NCBI GenBank assembly: GCA_001683825.1
Contig: LXTR01000016.1
Coordinates: 1-64,000 of the forward strand
Direction: 5' to 3'
From: Flavobacteriaceae bacterium CP2B
GTDB taxonomy: Bacteria; Bacteroidota; Bacteroidia; Flavobacteriales; Flavobacteriaceae
Length of the DNA stretch: 64,000 nucleotides
Translations under genes and position numbers: made by a program
Part shown: piece after piece, positions 8,838 through 16,916 of the stretch
Layout of the letters: the number at the start of each line of letters is the position of its first letter
Numbering within the stretch: position 1 is the first letter of the stretch
Notes under the pieces: generated by a model
Databases searched by the model: none
Seen by the model: the letters and a program-made list of their open reading frames with translations, nothing else
Told to the model about the DNA's origin: nothing

Positions 8838-9812
8838 TCAGATTGTACGTTTCAATTGTCCGGAAAAATAGGGTGAATCATCCCATCGTACTTTTCTGTA
8901 TTTGGTCAGCAATTTTAAGGCATCCGGGAGACTTTCCCAGATCGTCTGGTTCATTTTTTCGAGTAATAGCTTTTTGGAAAAGGTATCGGATGTAACCAAA
9001 CTGATTTCACGTATCGGTTGCGGATCCTGAAAGGGTTTGCATATCGCTTTGTCGGGGGTGGATTCATTTAAGGTGGATAGCCAGGGTACAATGGCAAATC
9101 CGTACCCTTCCCGTACCATGTTCTTTAATGTTTCAATGGAGTTGATCTCATAAGAATAATTATTTAGGGAATTGGAGGTGTCAAGGCTACAGATATCTAA
9201 TAATTGCGAGTTGTAACAAAATTCCCCTTCCAGAATTAAAAGTTCCTTACGGTTATGCTCGTGTAGAATATAGGAAGGGTCTTTGGTATGCTGGTCTGTT
9301 AGCGGCAGATAGGCCATAAATGGTTCATTAAAAACGGGGAACTCTTTTAAGTTCTTGTTACCTGTGGGTGTGGCCATCATTGCTATATCGATTTCACCTG
9401 CTTCCAGGGCTTTCATTAATCCAACAGTAGAATTTTCTGAAATTATAAATTCTACTTCCGGTAATGTTCTTTGAAAATTTTTCAGGCAAAGAGGAATCAA
9501 ATAGGGCGATAGGGTGGCTACTACTCCTATGTACATCTTGCCTTTCAGGATGTTTTTTTGCTCGATTACAAAATCCCGTACGGTATCTACTTCACGCAGG
9601 ATTTTTTTGGCTTTTTCAACAATGTCAACACCCAGGGGAGTGGGTTCCAGGGGAACTTTCGAACGATCAAATATTTTAATGCCGATTTCTTCCTCGAGTT
9701 TTTTCAGTTGGATGGTCAGGCCTGGCTGGGTAACCATGCACTTTTCTGCGGCCCTGGCAAAGTGCCTTTCCATTTCCAGGGTTACGATGTAGCGAAGCTG
9801 TTGGAGGGTCAT
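8838..9812 (-). CDS. oxyR: OxyR-like LysR-family regulator
   Basis: 324 aa. N-terminal winged HTH (MTLQQLRYIVTLEMERHFAR, then CMVTQPGLTIQLKKLEEEIG), followed by a LysR substrate-binding domain. Cys199 and Cys208 in the GEFCYNSQLLDIC segment fall at the same numbers as the peroxide-sensing cysteines of E. coli OxyR and within a similar local pattern, so peroxide sensing is likely (inference from family knowledge). It is divergent from the exported esterase at 9916, a natural target. It lies inside the island, so it may be an extra copy next to a chromosomal oxyR elsewhere. Confidence 0.85.
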   Translation of the reverse strand: MTLQQLRYIVTLEMERHFARAAEKCMVTQPGLTIQLKKLEEEIGIKIFDRSKVPLEPTPLGVDIVEKAKKILREVDTVRDFVIEQKNILKGKMYIGVVATLSPYLIPLCLKNFQRTLPEVEFIISENSTVGLMKALEAGEIDIAMMATPTGNKNLKEFPVFNEPFMAYLPLTDQHTKDPSYILHEHNRKELLILEGEFCYNSQLLDICSLDTSNSLNNYSYEINSIETLKNMVREGYGFAIVPWLSTLNESTPDKAICKPFQDPQPIREISLVTSDTFSKKLLLEKMNQTIWESLPDALKLLTKYRKVRWDDSPYFSGQLKRTI

Positions 9813-9915
9813 ATAAATTATATTTATAAATACACAATATTATTAATTTGATTTATATATACCAAATGGGAGACATTTGTAGCATCAAAATAAAAGAACC
9901 TTAATACATACAAAC

Positions 9916-10941
9916 ATGAAAACAATCATTAAATCATTAATTCTAGCAACTATGAGTACAGTAGTAAATGCCCAGGTACAGGATTACCTGACAGATTCCC
10001 ACCTTGATCAGGATGTCAAGGGTTTTTTAGAAGTATTAAATACCTCAGGCGGACCGGCTCTGGAGTCACTTTCCAAAGAAGACGCACGTCAGGTACTGGT
10101 AGGGGCGCAGGAAGCCTTTGCCGTTGATCTTAGCGGTATTGAAGAATCCGAAAGGACGATTCTTGCTGATGGCCATAAAGTCAAATTGAATATCGTTCGG
10201 CCTAGTGGTGTGAAAGGAAAATTGCCAGTATTTATTTTCATCCATGGCGGTGGCTGGATTCTGGGCGACTATCCAACACATAAACGACTGGTGCGCGACC
10301 TGGTAGTAAGATCTGGCTTCGCCGGAGTATTTGTAAATTACACCCCTTCCCCTGAAGCTCAGTACCCTACAGCCATCAATGAGATTTATTCTGCCACCAA
10401 ATGGGTTGCCAAACATGGTGACGAGATAAACGTGGACGGAAGTAAACTGGCTGTTGTGGGTAATAGTGTAGGGGGAAATATGACCGCCGTTACCGCACTG
10501 AGGGCGAAGGCTGAGAATGGACCTGCAATTAAGGCCCAGATTCTACTCTGGCCAGTGACCGATGCGACGTTCAGCCAGGAGTCCTACCAAACTTTTGCCA
10601 CAGACAGGTTTTTGACCGTTCCTATCATGAAGTGGATGTGGGACCAGTATACTACAGATCCCGAAGAGAGAAAATCCCTTTATGCCTCCCCATTACAAGC
10701 CAGCCTGGAGGATTTACAAGGACTTCCGCCTGCTGTGATCATGGTAGCCGAGAACGATGTCCTAAGGGACGAAGGCGAGGAATACGGACGCAAATTGAAC
10801 CAGGCAGGTGTGGAAGTAACCACTATCCGTTATAATGGTACCATTCATGACTTCGGATTATTAAACGCCCTGGCCAACCAACCGTCTACAAAAGCGATGC
10901 TGGACCATGCAGCGGCGGAATTGAAAAAGTATTTGAAGTAA
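9916..10941 (+). CDS. exported HSL-type alpha/beta hydrolase
   Basis: 341 aa with a signal peptide (cleavage near NAQ, residue 20). Hormone-sensitive-lipase family features: oxyanion motif HGGGW (110-114), nucleophile GNSVGG with Ser184, acid Asp281 (ENDVLRDEG) and base His311 (TIHDF). It probably hydrolyses short acyl esters or related exogenous esters outside the cytoplasm. It is divergent from the OxyR-like gene with about 100 bp between, suggesting control by it. A long terminator follows. Confidence 0.88.
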   Translation: MKTIIKSLILATMSTVVNAQVQDYLTDSHLDQDVKGFLEVLNTSGGPALESLSKEDARQVLVGAQEAFAVDLSGIEESERTILADGHKVKLNIVRPSGVKGKLPVFIFIHGGGWILGDYPTHKRLVRDLVVRSGFAGVFVNYTPSPEAQYPTAINEIYSATKWVAKHGDEINVDGSKLAVVGNSVGGNMTAVTALRAKAENGPAIKAQILLWPVTDATFSQESYQTFATDRFLTVPIMKWMWDQYTTDPEERKSLYASPLQASLEDLQGLPPAVIMVAENDVLRDEGEEYGRKLNQAGVEVTTIRYNGTIHDFGLLNALANQPSTKAMLDHAAAELKKYLK

Positions 10942-10959
10942 GTAATTTTAGCCGTGTGG

Positions 10960-11000
10960 AATTAAAAAAGGTTGGGGTAAAATCTCAACCTTTTTTAATT
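10960..11000. terminator. bidirectional rho-independent terminator
   Basis: Perfect 15-bp stem (10960-10974 with 10986-11000) with A/T tracts on both sides. It lies between the convergent hydrolase and HxlR genes. Confidence 0.9.
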
Positions 11001-11100
11001 ATCCACCATAATTTTCCCTTTCGTATGACGCGAGGCAGTGTAGTGAAAACCGTATAACTTAAGCTGTTGTTGGGAATAAGCAGGAGGGGAGGTTAAACTA

Positions 11101-11451
11101 TCAGCTTCGTTCCGCTCTGATCTTTTCCCGATGTTGTTCTCCCCAGTTACTGAGCGCAGCCAAAACCTGGTCAAGCGAATTACTGTATTGCGTTGTAGTG
11201 TAGTCAATTACCACAGGCGGGCCCGGATCAATATTACGCTGAATAAACCCATTGAGTTCCAGGTCTTTGAGTTCCATGGAAAGCACTTTTGCAGAAATAC
11301 CAAGAGTTCTCTGTATTTCATTAAAGCGTGAGTAGCCTTCGCTTATTGCAATTATAATTTTAATCTTCCACTTCCCTCCTATGGCATAGAGGGCATCATT
11401 GATGCCGTTCAGTTTCTTCTGACATGCCTCCTTAGATATCGGTTCTCCCAT
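11101..11451 (-). CDS. HxlR-family transcriptional regulator
   Basis: 116 aa winged helix: GGKWKIKIIIAISEGYSRF, then ISAKVLSMELKDLELNGFI, and a wing with DYTTTQYSNSL. Cys10 in the KEACQKK segment stands just before the HTH, where HxlR-type regulators commonly carry a reactive cysteine. It is divergent from the DoxX-azoreductase pair, with a clear inverted repeat between. A thiol- or quinone-responsive repressor of that operon is the likely role. Confidence 0.85.
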   Translation of the reverse strand: MGEPISKEACQKKLNGINDALYAIGGKWKIKIIIAISEGYSRFNEIQRTLGISAKVLSMELKDLELNGFIQRNIDPGPPVVIDYTTTQYSNSLDQVLAALSNWGEQHREKIRAERS

Positions 11452-11472
11452 AATTGTATCAACTAACTAACA

Positions 11473-11494
11473 AAAAGGTAACCACTTACCTTTT
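11473..11494. promoter_or_regulatory. candidate HxlR operator palindrome
   Basis: Perfect 9-bp inverted repeat aaaaggtaa-ccac-ttacctttt in the 110-bp divergent interval between the HxlR and DoxX genes. Related gtaa/ggtaa words recur to about 11530. Confidence 0.6.
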
Positions 11495-11561
11495 GTAAAC
11501 TACTAACAAAAGTAAAGTAAATGTAGGTAATTTTGACGGGTAATTTAAAATTTAACAAACA

Positions 11562-11936
11562 ATGAACAAGTCATTAAAATGGGCCTATTGGATTTCCACT
11601 GCCATCCTGGTCATAACCATGTTGCTATCGGGCTATTCGTATATCAACAGTCCGGAAATGAAAGATGCATTTTTGAAACTGGGCTTTCCGGAATACTTCA
11701 GAATTGAACTTGCTGTTGCCAAAATGTTGGGCGCTTTGGTTCTTATTTTGCCCTTGAATTATGGGTTCAAGGTGTTGGCATATGCCGGATTTGCCCTTAC
11801 TTTCTTATCTGCCTTAATAGCACATACTGCCATTGGGGATGAGGCGGCTGCCATAATTTCTCCCCTTATTTTTCTGGGCATACTCTCCGCTTCATTCTTC
11901 TCCTCCTATAAATTATATAACTATTCTTTAGCCTGA
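11562..11936 (+). CDS. DoxX-like membrane protein
   Basis: 124 aa, four predicted membrane helices, DoxX-like type (MNKSLKWAYWISTAILVITMLL; INSPEMKDAFLKLGFPEYFR; charged ELAVAKMLGAL). The function of this group is poorly known; many sit next to redox enzymes and HxlR regulators, as here. It is followed 10 bp later by the azoreductase gene, so the two form an operon. Confidence 0.8.
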   Translation: MNKSLKWAYWISTAILVITMLLSGYSYINSPEMKDAFLKLGFPEYFRIELAVAKMLGALVLILPLNYGFKVLAYAGFALTFLSALIAHTAIGDEAAAIISPLIFLGILSASFFSSYKLYNYSLA

Positions 11937-11946
11937 TTCTATAACC

Positions 11947-12507
11947 ATGAAAAAAATATTGCATATAAAATCAAGTCTGAATGGAGATCATTCATTCAGT
12001 ACACGGCTGGGTAAAGCCATTATTGAAAATTTGAAACAGCATTATCCAGGCGTACATCTCGTAGAGCGCGATTTGGTAAAGCAAAAATTCCCACATTTTG
12101 AACTTGAATCTCACAAAGACGGTGATGATGAAGTTATCAGGGAGGTTTTCAATGCTGATATTATTGTAATCGGGGCTCCGCTCTACAATTTTGGAATACC
12201 GTCTCAGCTTAAGGCCTGGATTGATCATATATCAAAGGCTGGTGTTACTTTCTCTTATGATAAAAACGGTCCCAAGGGCCTTGTAGCGGGAAAAAAAGTG
12301 TATGTAGCCATGTCATCGGGAGGAATCTACTCTGAAGGGCCTTCGGAAGACTTTGATTTTGTATCACCTTATCTGAAAAGCGTCCTTGGCTTTCTTGGGA
12401 TGACGGATGTTGAAATTATTCGTGTAGAAGGTACTTCTATGAGTGGAGTGAGAGAATACGCCCTGGAAAAAGCGATTGATAGCCTTGAGCAGGAAATATT
12501 GAATTGA
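11947..12507 (+). CDS. azoR: FMN-dependent NADH:quinone reductase / azoreductase
   Basis: 186 aa flavodoxin-like fold. The N-terminal phosphate-binding HIKSSLNGDHSFSTRLG, the FMN loop APLYNFGIPSQLKAWIDH and the second loop SSGGIY match AzoR. The enzyme performs two-electron reduction of quinones and azo compounds with NADH and so avoids semiquinone formation. Its operon with DoxX and an HxlR regulator fits electrophile/quinone detoxification. Confidence 0.9.
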   Translation: MKKILHIKSSLNGDHSFSTRLGKAIIENLKQHYPGVHLVERDLVKQKFPHFELESHKDGDDEVIREVFNADIIVIGAPLYNFGIPSQLKAWIDHISKAGVTFSYDKNGPKGLVAGKKVYVAMSSGGIYSEGPSEDFDFVSPYLKSVLGFLGMTDVEIIRVEGTSMSGVREYALEKAIDSLEQEILN

Positions 12508-12821
12508 TCGTTTTTGTTCGCTCAATCAAAAGTCTTTCCCAAACTAAGGGTAAGGCTTTTTTTCTTTTAATTGTGTCATTTAACCTAAGTGGTAACGCTA
12601 CATGGTTCCAAGGTAGAAAGCATGATCTTTTACAATTAAATCCTTTTAACCTTACCTTATCCTGAACTTTATTAATTCCTTCTAATAGTACGATAGATAA
12701 CTCAATAACCCTTTGGGATTTAAAAATCAGGACAGCACATAATTAAATACATTCATATTCCCATCATTCCAATTTTCATAAGAGATAAATAACTGGAAAA
12801 TGATTTCCAAAAAATTGATTT
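12508..12821. other. A+T-rich intergenic, weak terminator
   Basis: No gene seen. An imperfect hairpin with a T tract (about 12529-12568) probably ends the azoreductase operon. The rest is A+T-rich without obvious structure. Confidence 0.5.
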
Positions 12822-13514
12822 CTATTTCATATCCTTTTTAAATATCAGAGTTGAATCCCCTTTCCCTACAATCAAAATGTCCGTATACCCGATAAATAGT
12901 CCTGTCTCCACTATACCGGGAATCTGAATCAGAAACTGATTAAAAGCTTCAATATCATCTATTTCCACAATATTAATGTCAACAATATAATTCTGCTCAT
13001 CAGTGAGAAATGCCACGCCCTTTTCTTTTCTCAAAACAGGGCCCAGTTTTAATTCAGCTAACTTTGCAATGATCGACTCTGTGGCAAATGGTATTGTTTC
13101 TATTGGTAATCTAAAGTTACCCAATCTCATTACCTGCTTGCTGGAATCTGCAATTATTATATTGCATTTAGAATTATGGGCAAGTATTTTTTCTCTTAGT
13201 AGTGCTCCTCCTCCACCTTTAATTAATTGTAGTTTCGAATCGAACTCATCCGCCCCGTCAATATATACGTCCAACTTTCTCACCTTTGCCATTGTAGTAA
13301 GTTGAATGCCCAAATCTTGGGCTAAGTTTGCTGACTTTTCCGAAGAAGCCACCGCTAATATTGAAAGTCCATTATGTACTTTTTCAGCTAGCTTCCTGAT
13401 CATACGTTCAGAAGTTGTTCCTGACCCTAAACCTACCAACATACCATCCTCAACAAATTTTAGGGAATGATTTGCTGCCAGTTTTTTTTCCTTATCAATT
13501 TGTGTGTTTATCAA
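12822..13514 (-). CDS. rpiA: ribose-5-phosphate isomerase A
   Basis: 230 aa, full length. Phosphate-binding GSGTT (30-34), DGADE (86-90) and KGGGGALLREK (99-109, catalytic Glu and Lys within) are all intact. It interconverts ribose-5-phosphate and ribulose-5-phosphate in the pentose phosphate pathway. An rpiA on an integrated island is unusual cargo; whether the chromosome also has rpiA or rpiB cannot be seen here. It is strongly A+T-rich, like the surrounding island. Confidence 0.95.
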   Translation of the reverse strand: MINTQIDKEKKLAANHSLKFVEDGMLVGLGSGTTSERMIRKLAEKVHNGLSILAVASSEKSANLAQDLGIQLTTMAKVRKLDVYIDGADEFDSKLQLIKGGGGALLREKILAHNSKCNIIIADSSKQVMRLGNFRLPIETIPFATESIIAKLAELKLGPVLRKEKGVAFLTDEQNYIVDINIVEIDDIEAFNQFLIQIPGIVETGLFIGYTDILIVGKGDSTLIFKKDMK

Positions 13515-13611
13515 TTTTATGAATTAATTGATCAATGATTATCCCAATAGATAGTTATTATGTAACCCATCCTAATTCTGCCTCAATTTAATTAGACTTT
13601 CAATGTAAAAC

Positions 13612-14826
13612 CTAAAAATTAATAACTGTTTCCAATGCCTTATCCGTCTCTTCGGTCATGAAATTAGATTGATACAACATGGTTGTGGTAACCGATGAAT
13701 GACGGTAGAGCTTTTGAAGTATTTGGATGGAAATTTTATCTCCTGCAATTTGGCCGAAACTGTGCCTGGCTATATGCATGGTCAAGTTTTTATCTATTTT
13801 GGCTTTCTTTGCTGCTTTCCTTAAGGCCTTGTTTAATGCCCCATTGGCAGACCTTGTCCTGCCAAAAATATCTTTTGGACTCTGTGATAAGGACATTTTA
13901 AGCTCAGGTAAAATATAGTCATCATCGCTTCTTTGATCTTGCTTATAATCCTCTAGAATGTCATTTACCTTTTCGGGCACGATTAAGGAAAGTTGTTTAG
14001 AGTTCTTGTTCATTCGGTAGTACAGTCGGCCATCCCTGATATCTGTCCATCGTAGTTTAAGAACATCTGAAATTCTCATGCCCGCGAAGTAAAAGCTTAA
14101 AAGCCAAACATTCACAGCATGCTTTTCGTACTTAGTAAGCGTGTCTATTGTTTCCAGTTTTCTTATTTCTTCAGGGGATAGTCCAATTTTTCTGGTCTCC
14201 GGAAACTTGATCTGCACCCTACCCTTTCCAAAGGGATAGTATTGGCGATCAACAATCCCCATTCGTATGGCTCTGTTAAATAAGGTTCGTATTACAACAA
14301 GGTTATTAGCCACTGAGCGGTCCGATAGGTTCTTATCATTTTTTAGGTAGGTACAGAACCCTTTTAAAAATTCTTCATCCAGGTCACGGAATTCCAGATG
14401 TTTGGCTCCACAGTATGCATAAAGGTGATTGATCCTTGTCTGATCAGATTTAAGCCTACTTAGCTTGGAATTCTCTTCCAATTCTTTCAGATGCGCCTTA
14501 GCCAGCTCTTTAAATCCCTGTATTCGGGTGTCGGTGGACAACTCCTTCTTTATCTGTTGCAGGGTAAATTCTTTGTGCTCCAACTCCATCTTGAGCAAAG
14601 TGCGGTTGATCTCCCCTAGCCTGGCCAGCAACAAACTATTAAGATAGGATGCATTGGGATTGGATTTTCTCACCACCCGGTTTTTCTTATCCCAATGGTT
14701 TAAGGGAATGTACTGACCTATATAATTATAGATCGCTTTACGTTCTTTGATAATGCGAATGGCCAGGGGAAAATGCCCTGCACAATTCGGCTTTTTTCGT
14801 AAGGTAATAGTAGCCCTGGCTGACAT
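13612..14826 (-). CDS. tyrosine recombinase / island integrase
   Basis: 404 aa Bacteroidota-type integrase: N-terminal arm-type DNA-binding region (MSARATITLRKKPNCAGHFP), a SAM-like core-binding domain (about 105-190) and a C-terminal catalytic domain with Arg251 (FAGMRISDVL), His351-x-x-Arg354 (HIARHSFG), His376 (LYRHSS) and nucleophile Tyr385 (TTMLYQ). All active-site residues are present. I use the ATG at 14826; an upstream in-frame start at 14952 would add 42 atypical residues. It sits about 160 bp inside attR and presumably catalysed integration into tRNA-Leu. Confidence 0.93.
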   Translation of the reverse strand: MSARATITLRKKPNCAGHFPLAIRIIKERKAIYNYIGQYIPLNHWDKKNRVVRKSNPNASYLNSLLLARLGEINRTLLKMELEHKEFTLQQIKKELSTDTRIQGFKELAKAHLKELEENSKLSRLKSDQTRINHLYAYCGAKHLEFRDLDEEFLKGFCTYLKNDKNLSDRSVANNLVVIRTLFNRAIRMGIVDRQYYPFGKGRVQIKFPETRKIGLSPEEIRKLETIDTLTKYEKHAVNVWLLSFYFAGMRISDVLKLRWTDIRDGRLYYRMNKNSKQLSLIVPEKVNDILEDYKQDQRSDDDYILPELKMSLSQSPKDIFGRTRSANGALNKALRKAAKKAKIDKNLTMHIARHSFGQIAGDKISIQILQKLYRHSSVTTTMLYQSNFMTEETDKALETVINF

Positions 14827-14986
14827 ATTTTTCTTTATTTTTTTAATGTAATACTTTCCCAGGTACAACATAGGTACAACACTTGGTTGAATCCAAATGA
14901 GTTGAAAAAGCATCGAATTATATTCGAGGACATGCATATAAATGAATATCAATCATTTATGTGCAAATTTGTCTATCCTTATCAGC

Positions 14987-15040
14987 ACTTAAAATCCAAT
15001 GGCCATTAGGCCGTACGGGTTCAAGTCCCGTCCCGAGTAC
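14987..15040 (+). other. attR, 54-bp direct repeat of tRNA-Leu 3' end
   Basis: Exact copy of 3360-3413. It lacks the 5' two-fifths of the tRNA (acceptor 5' strand and D-arm), so it is not a functional tRNA gene. It marks the right end of the island. Confidence 0.92.
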
Positions 15041-15049
15041 GGATAGATA

Positions 15050-15080
15050 AAAACCAGCGCAATTGCGCTGGTTTTTTATT
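15050..15080. terminator. terminator after attR (original tRNA-Leu terminator)
   Basis: Self-complementary aaaaccagcgcaa/ttgcgctggtttt followed by ttatttt. By position this is the hairpin that followed tRNA-Leu before the island inserted. Confidence 0.8.
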
Positions 15081-15170
15081 TTGATACTGTGGCGCCAAGC
15101 TTGCTTGAGCGATCGCAGGAGCAAAATAAAAAACCAAAGCCGGAGGTTTTGGTTTTTATCTTCAACACGT

Positions 15171-15895
15171 TCGGGCGGGACTCGCGAGGCGAACAGCCGA
15201 GCAATTCCCGTCTGAAAACATCCCGATTTGTGCAGATTTCGCCAGAGGCAACCCGGAAGGGCTTTTCCTTTTTAACCCCTTCGGGCGGGACTCGCGAGGC
15301 GAACAGCCGGGCAATTCCCGTCTGAAAACATCCCGATTTGTGCAGATTTCGCCAGAGGCAACCCGGATGGGCTTTTCCTTTTAAACCCCTTAGGGCGGGA
15401 CTCGCGAGGCGAACAGCCGGGCAATTCCCGTCTGAAAACATCCCGATTTGTGCAGATTTCGCCAGAGGCAACCCGGATGGGCATTTCCCTTTTAACCCCT
15501 TCGGGCGGGACTCGCGAGGCGAACAGCCGGGCAATTCCCGTCTGAAAACATCCCGATTTGTGCAGATTTCGCCAGAGGCAACCCGGATGGGCATTTCCCT
15601 TTTAACCCCTTCGGGCGGGACTCGCGAGGCGAACAGCCGGGCAATTCCCGTCTGAAAACATCCCGATTTGTGCAGATTTCGCCAGAGGCAACCCGGATGG
15701 GCTTTTCCTTTTTAACCCCTTCGGGCGGGACTCGCGAGGCGAACAGCCGGGCAATTCCCGTCTGAAACATCCCGATTTGCTCTGAAAACATCCCGATTTG
15801 TGCAAATTTCGCCAGAGGCAACCCGGATGGGCTTTTCCTTTTTAACCCCTTCGGGCGGGACTCGCGAGGCGAACAGCCGGGCAATTCCCGTCCTG
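15171..15895. repeat. 110-bp tandem repeat, seven copies
   Basis: Units start at 15171, 15281, 15391, 15501, 15611, 15721 and 15851. The period is exactly 110 bp, except the sixth unit, which carries a 20-bp internal duplication (cccgattt segment). The last unit is cut short at about 15895. Copies differ at only a few positions, mostly in the a/t-rich tail and the first unit. All forward and reverse frames stay open over several units, but since 110 is not a multiple of three, each copy is read in a different frame, so I do not call a protein. Each unit contains a cgggcaattcccg hairpin. Confidence 0.93.
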
Positions 15896-16189
15896 AACAC
15901 AATATATTTTCCGGATCATTGATTCATAAAGCCCGGGTACGCTGAGAGCCGCCACAAAAGTAGCATGCCATTATACCTCGAAAAGACCTCCGCATCAGTC
16001 TCCGCTTGCCGCTTTACTGGTCAAAAAACGATATCCATCGAAGGGGATGATATCCCCCTCCCCTATGACAATTTACCACTTATGACTGCAAATAGCCATC
16101 AGTCTGGAAAATGACTACCCGCCATTAGTACCCAATGGGTTAAATGCCACCAACCTGCCCTTTTCATAGGATAGTCCCCCTGCCTTGTC
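15896..16189. other. intergenic, with one dispersed-repeat copy
   Basis: No gene seen. Contains one copy of the dispersed repeat (16043-16102) and otherwise nothing recognisable. Confidence 0.5.
16043..16102 (-). repeat. dispersed intergenic repeat, copy A
   Basis: Read on the minus strand it begins ctgatggctatttgca and ends in a gggg...cccc hairpin. It is closely similar to 48682-48741, and more loosely to 48920-48981 and to four copies in 56193-56895. Confidence 0.75.
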
Positions 16190-16585
16190 CTATCGTTTCT
16201 TTTTACCCATAGACCGGTCGAAGCTCATGAAAAAGTTGATCCAGATATTGCGGGACAACCGCAGGATGACCGGCAATAAAACAATCATGGTGATTACAAT
16301 GACTATATAGGTGTCTACCAGGCCGAGGCCCACCAGGAAATAGGACAGGACAAAAGCCATCCCCGCAAAGATCAGGCCCACAGGGTAGCTTACATACATG
16401 GCCCCATAAAAAAAGGAAGGCTCTATCTTATACCTGGTACCGCAATTGCCACAACGCTCCCACATCTTCAACGTCTGCGTAAGCCTATAGGGGTTCTTTT
16501 GGCGATACATACTTTCTTGCTGGCAAACCGGGCACGCCCCATTAAATATACTATACACCTTGGTCCCTTTCAAAAAATCCATCAT
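16190..16585 (-). CDS. DUF983 membrane protein
   Basis: 131 aa. Two Cys pairs (CPVC near 19-22 and CGNC near 45-48) form a zinc-ribbon-like head, followed by two predicted membrane helices (about 63-83 and 88-108) and a basic tail. This matches the DUF983 family, common in Bacteroidota and Proteobacteria and without a settled function. It stands alone between the repeat array and the cysteine hydrolase. Confidence 0.85.
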   Translation of the reverse strand: MMDFLKGTKVYSIFNGACPVCQQESMYRQKNPYRLTQTLKMWERCGNCGTRYKIEPSFFYGAMYVSYPVGLIFAGMAFVLSYFLVGLGLVDTYIVIVITMIVLLPVILRLSRNIWINFFMSFDRSMGKKKR

Positions 16586-16916
16586 AGTCCAAACATATTT
16601 TAGTGAAATTCCAACCGGAGTGCAGCCACCACTACCGCTTTATTTGATTATCGGTGAAACCGTTGAAGAGGGTAGTCGACAAAACCCCTCGCGGTTTACA
16701 AACCCTCAGTGCGGCCGCTCACGGTCTCTGCAAAGGCCCCCGTAACAGACCACTGCTTGAGGACAGCCCCCATTAAATGGCCGACAAAAAAATAGCGGGG
16801 ATCAACCCCGCTATTCTGTCAAAAAATCAAACAAACCTGGTATGACCTTTGGGAGGGTAAAGACACCCTATCGTGCCATTTGGATGGCACCAAATAGGGC
16901 GCTGTTCCTCCGGAAA
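16586..16916. other. intergenic with terminator
   Basis: 331 bp without a gene. The only clear element is the hairpin at 16791-16815. Confidence 0.5.
16785..16815 (-). terminator. terminator of the cysteine hydrolase gene
   Basis: 10-bp perfect stem aatagcgggg/ccccgctatt with loop atcaa. On the minus strand it is followed by a T tract, placing it downstream of the gene at 16917. Confidence 0.8.

Larger units (their letters stand above)
3360..15040. mobile_element. integrated genomic island in tRNA-Leu
   Basis: The island is bounded by a 54-bp perfect direct repeat of the tRNA-Leu 3' end (3360-3413 and 14987-15040). A tyrosine recombinase (13612-14826) lies immediately inside the right repeat. 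The interval is clearly more A+T-rich than mutS on one side and the DUF983/cysteine hydrolase region on the other. Cargo: two exported alpha/beta hydrolases, an AraC, two HxlR and an OxyR-like LysR regulator, a DMT exporter, an SDR, an NTF2-like protein, a DoxX-like protein, an azoreductase and rpiA. No conjugation, phage structural or excisionase gene was recognised, so it is a non-conjugative island as far as can be seen. Confidence 0.9.

Noticed and set aside
14987-15040. Second tRNA-Leu gene
   Set aside because: Only the 3' portion is present; the acceptor 5' strand and D-arm are missing, so it is attR.
3360-15040. Prophage or conjugative element
   Set aside because: No phage structural, lysis, relaxase or type IV secretion genes were found in the interval.
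15171-15895. CRISPR array
   Set aside because: Units abut with no unique spacers, the repeat is far too long, and no cas gene is present.
15076-15902. Long open frames on both strands across the 110-bp array
   Set aside because: The unit is not a multiple of three, so the same DNA is read in three frames in turn; this is a by-product of a stop-poor repeat, not a protein.
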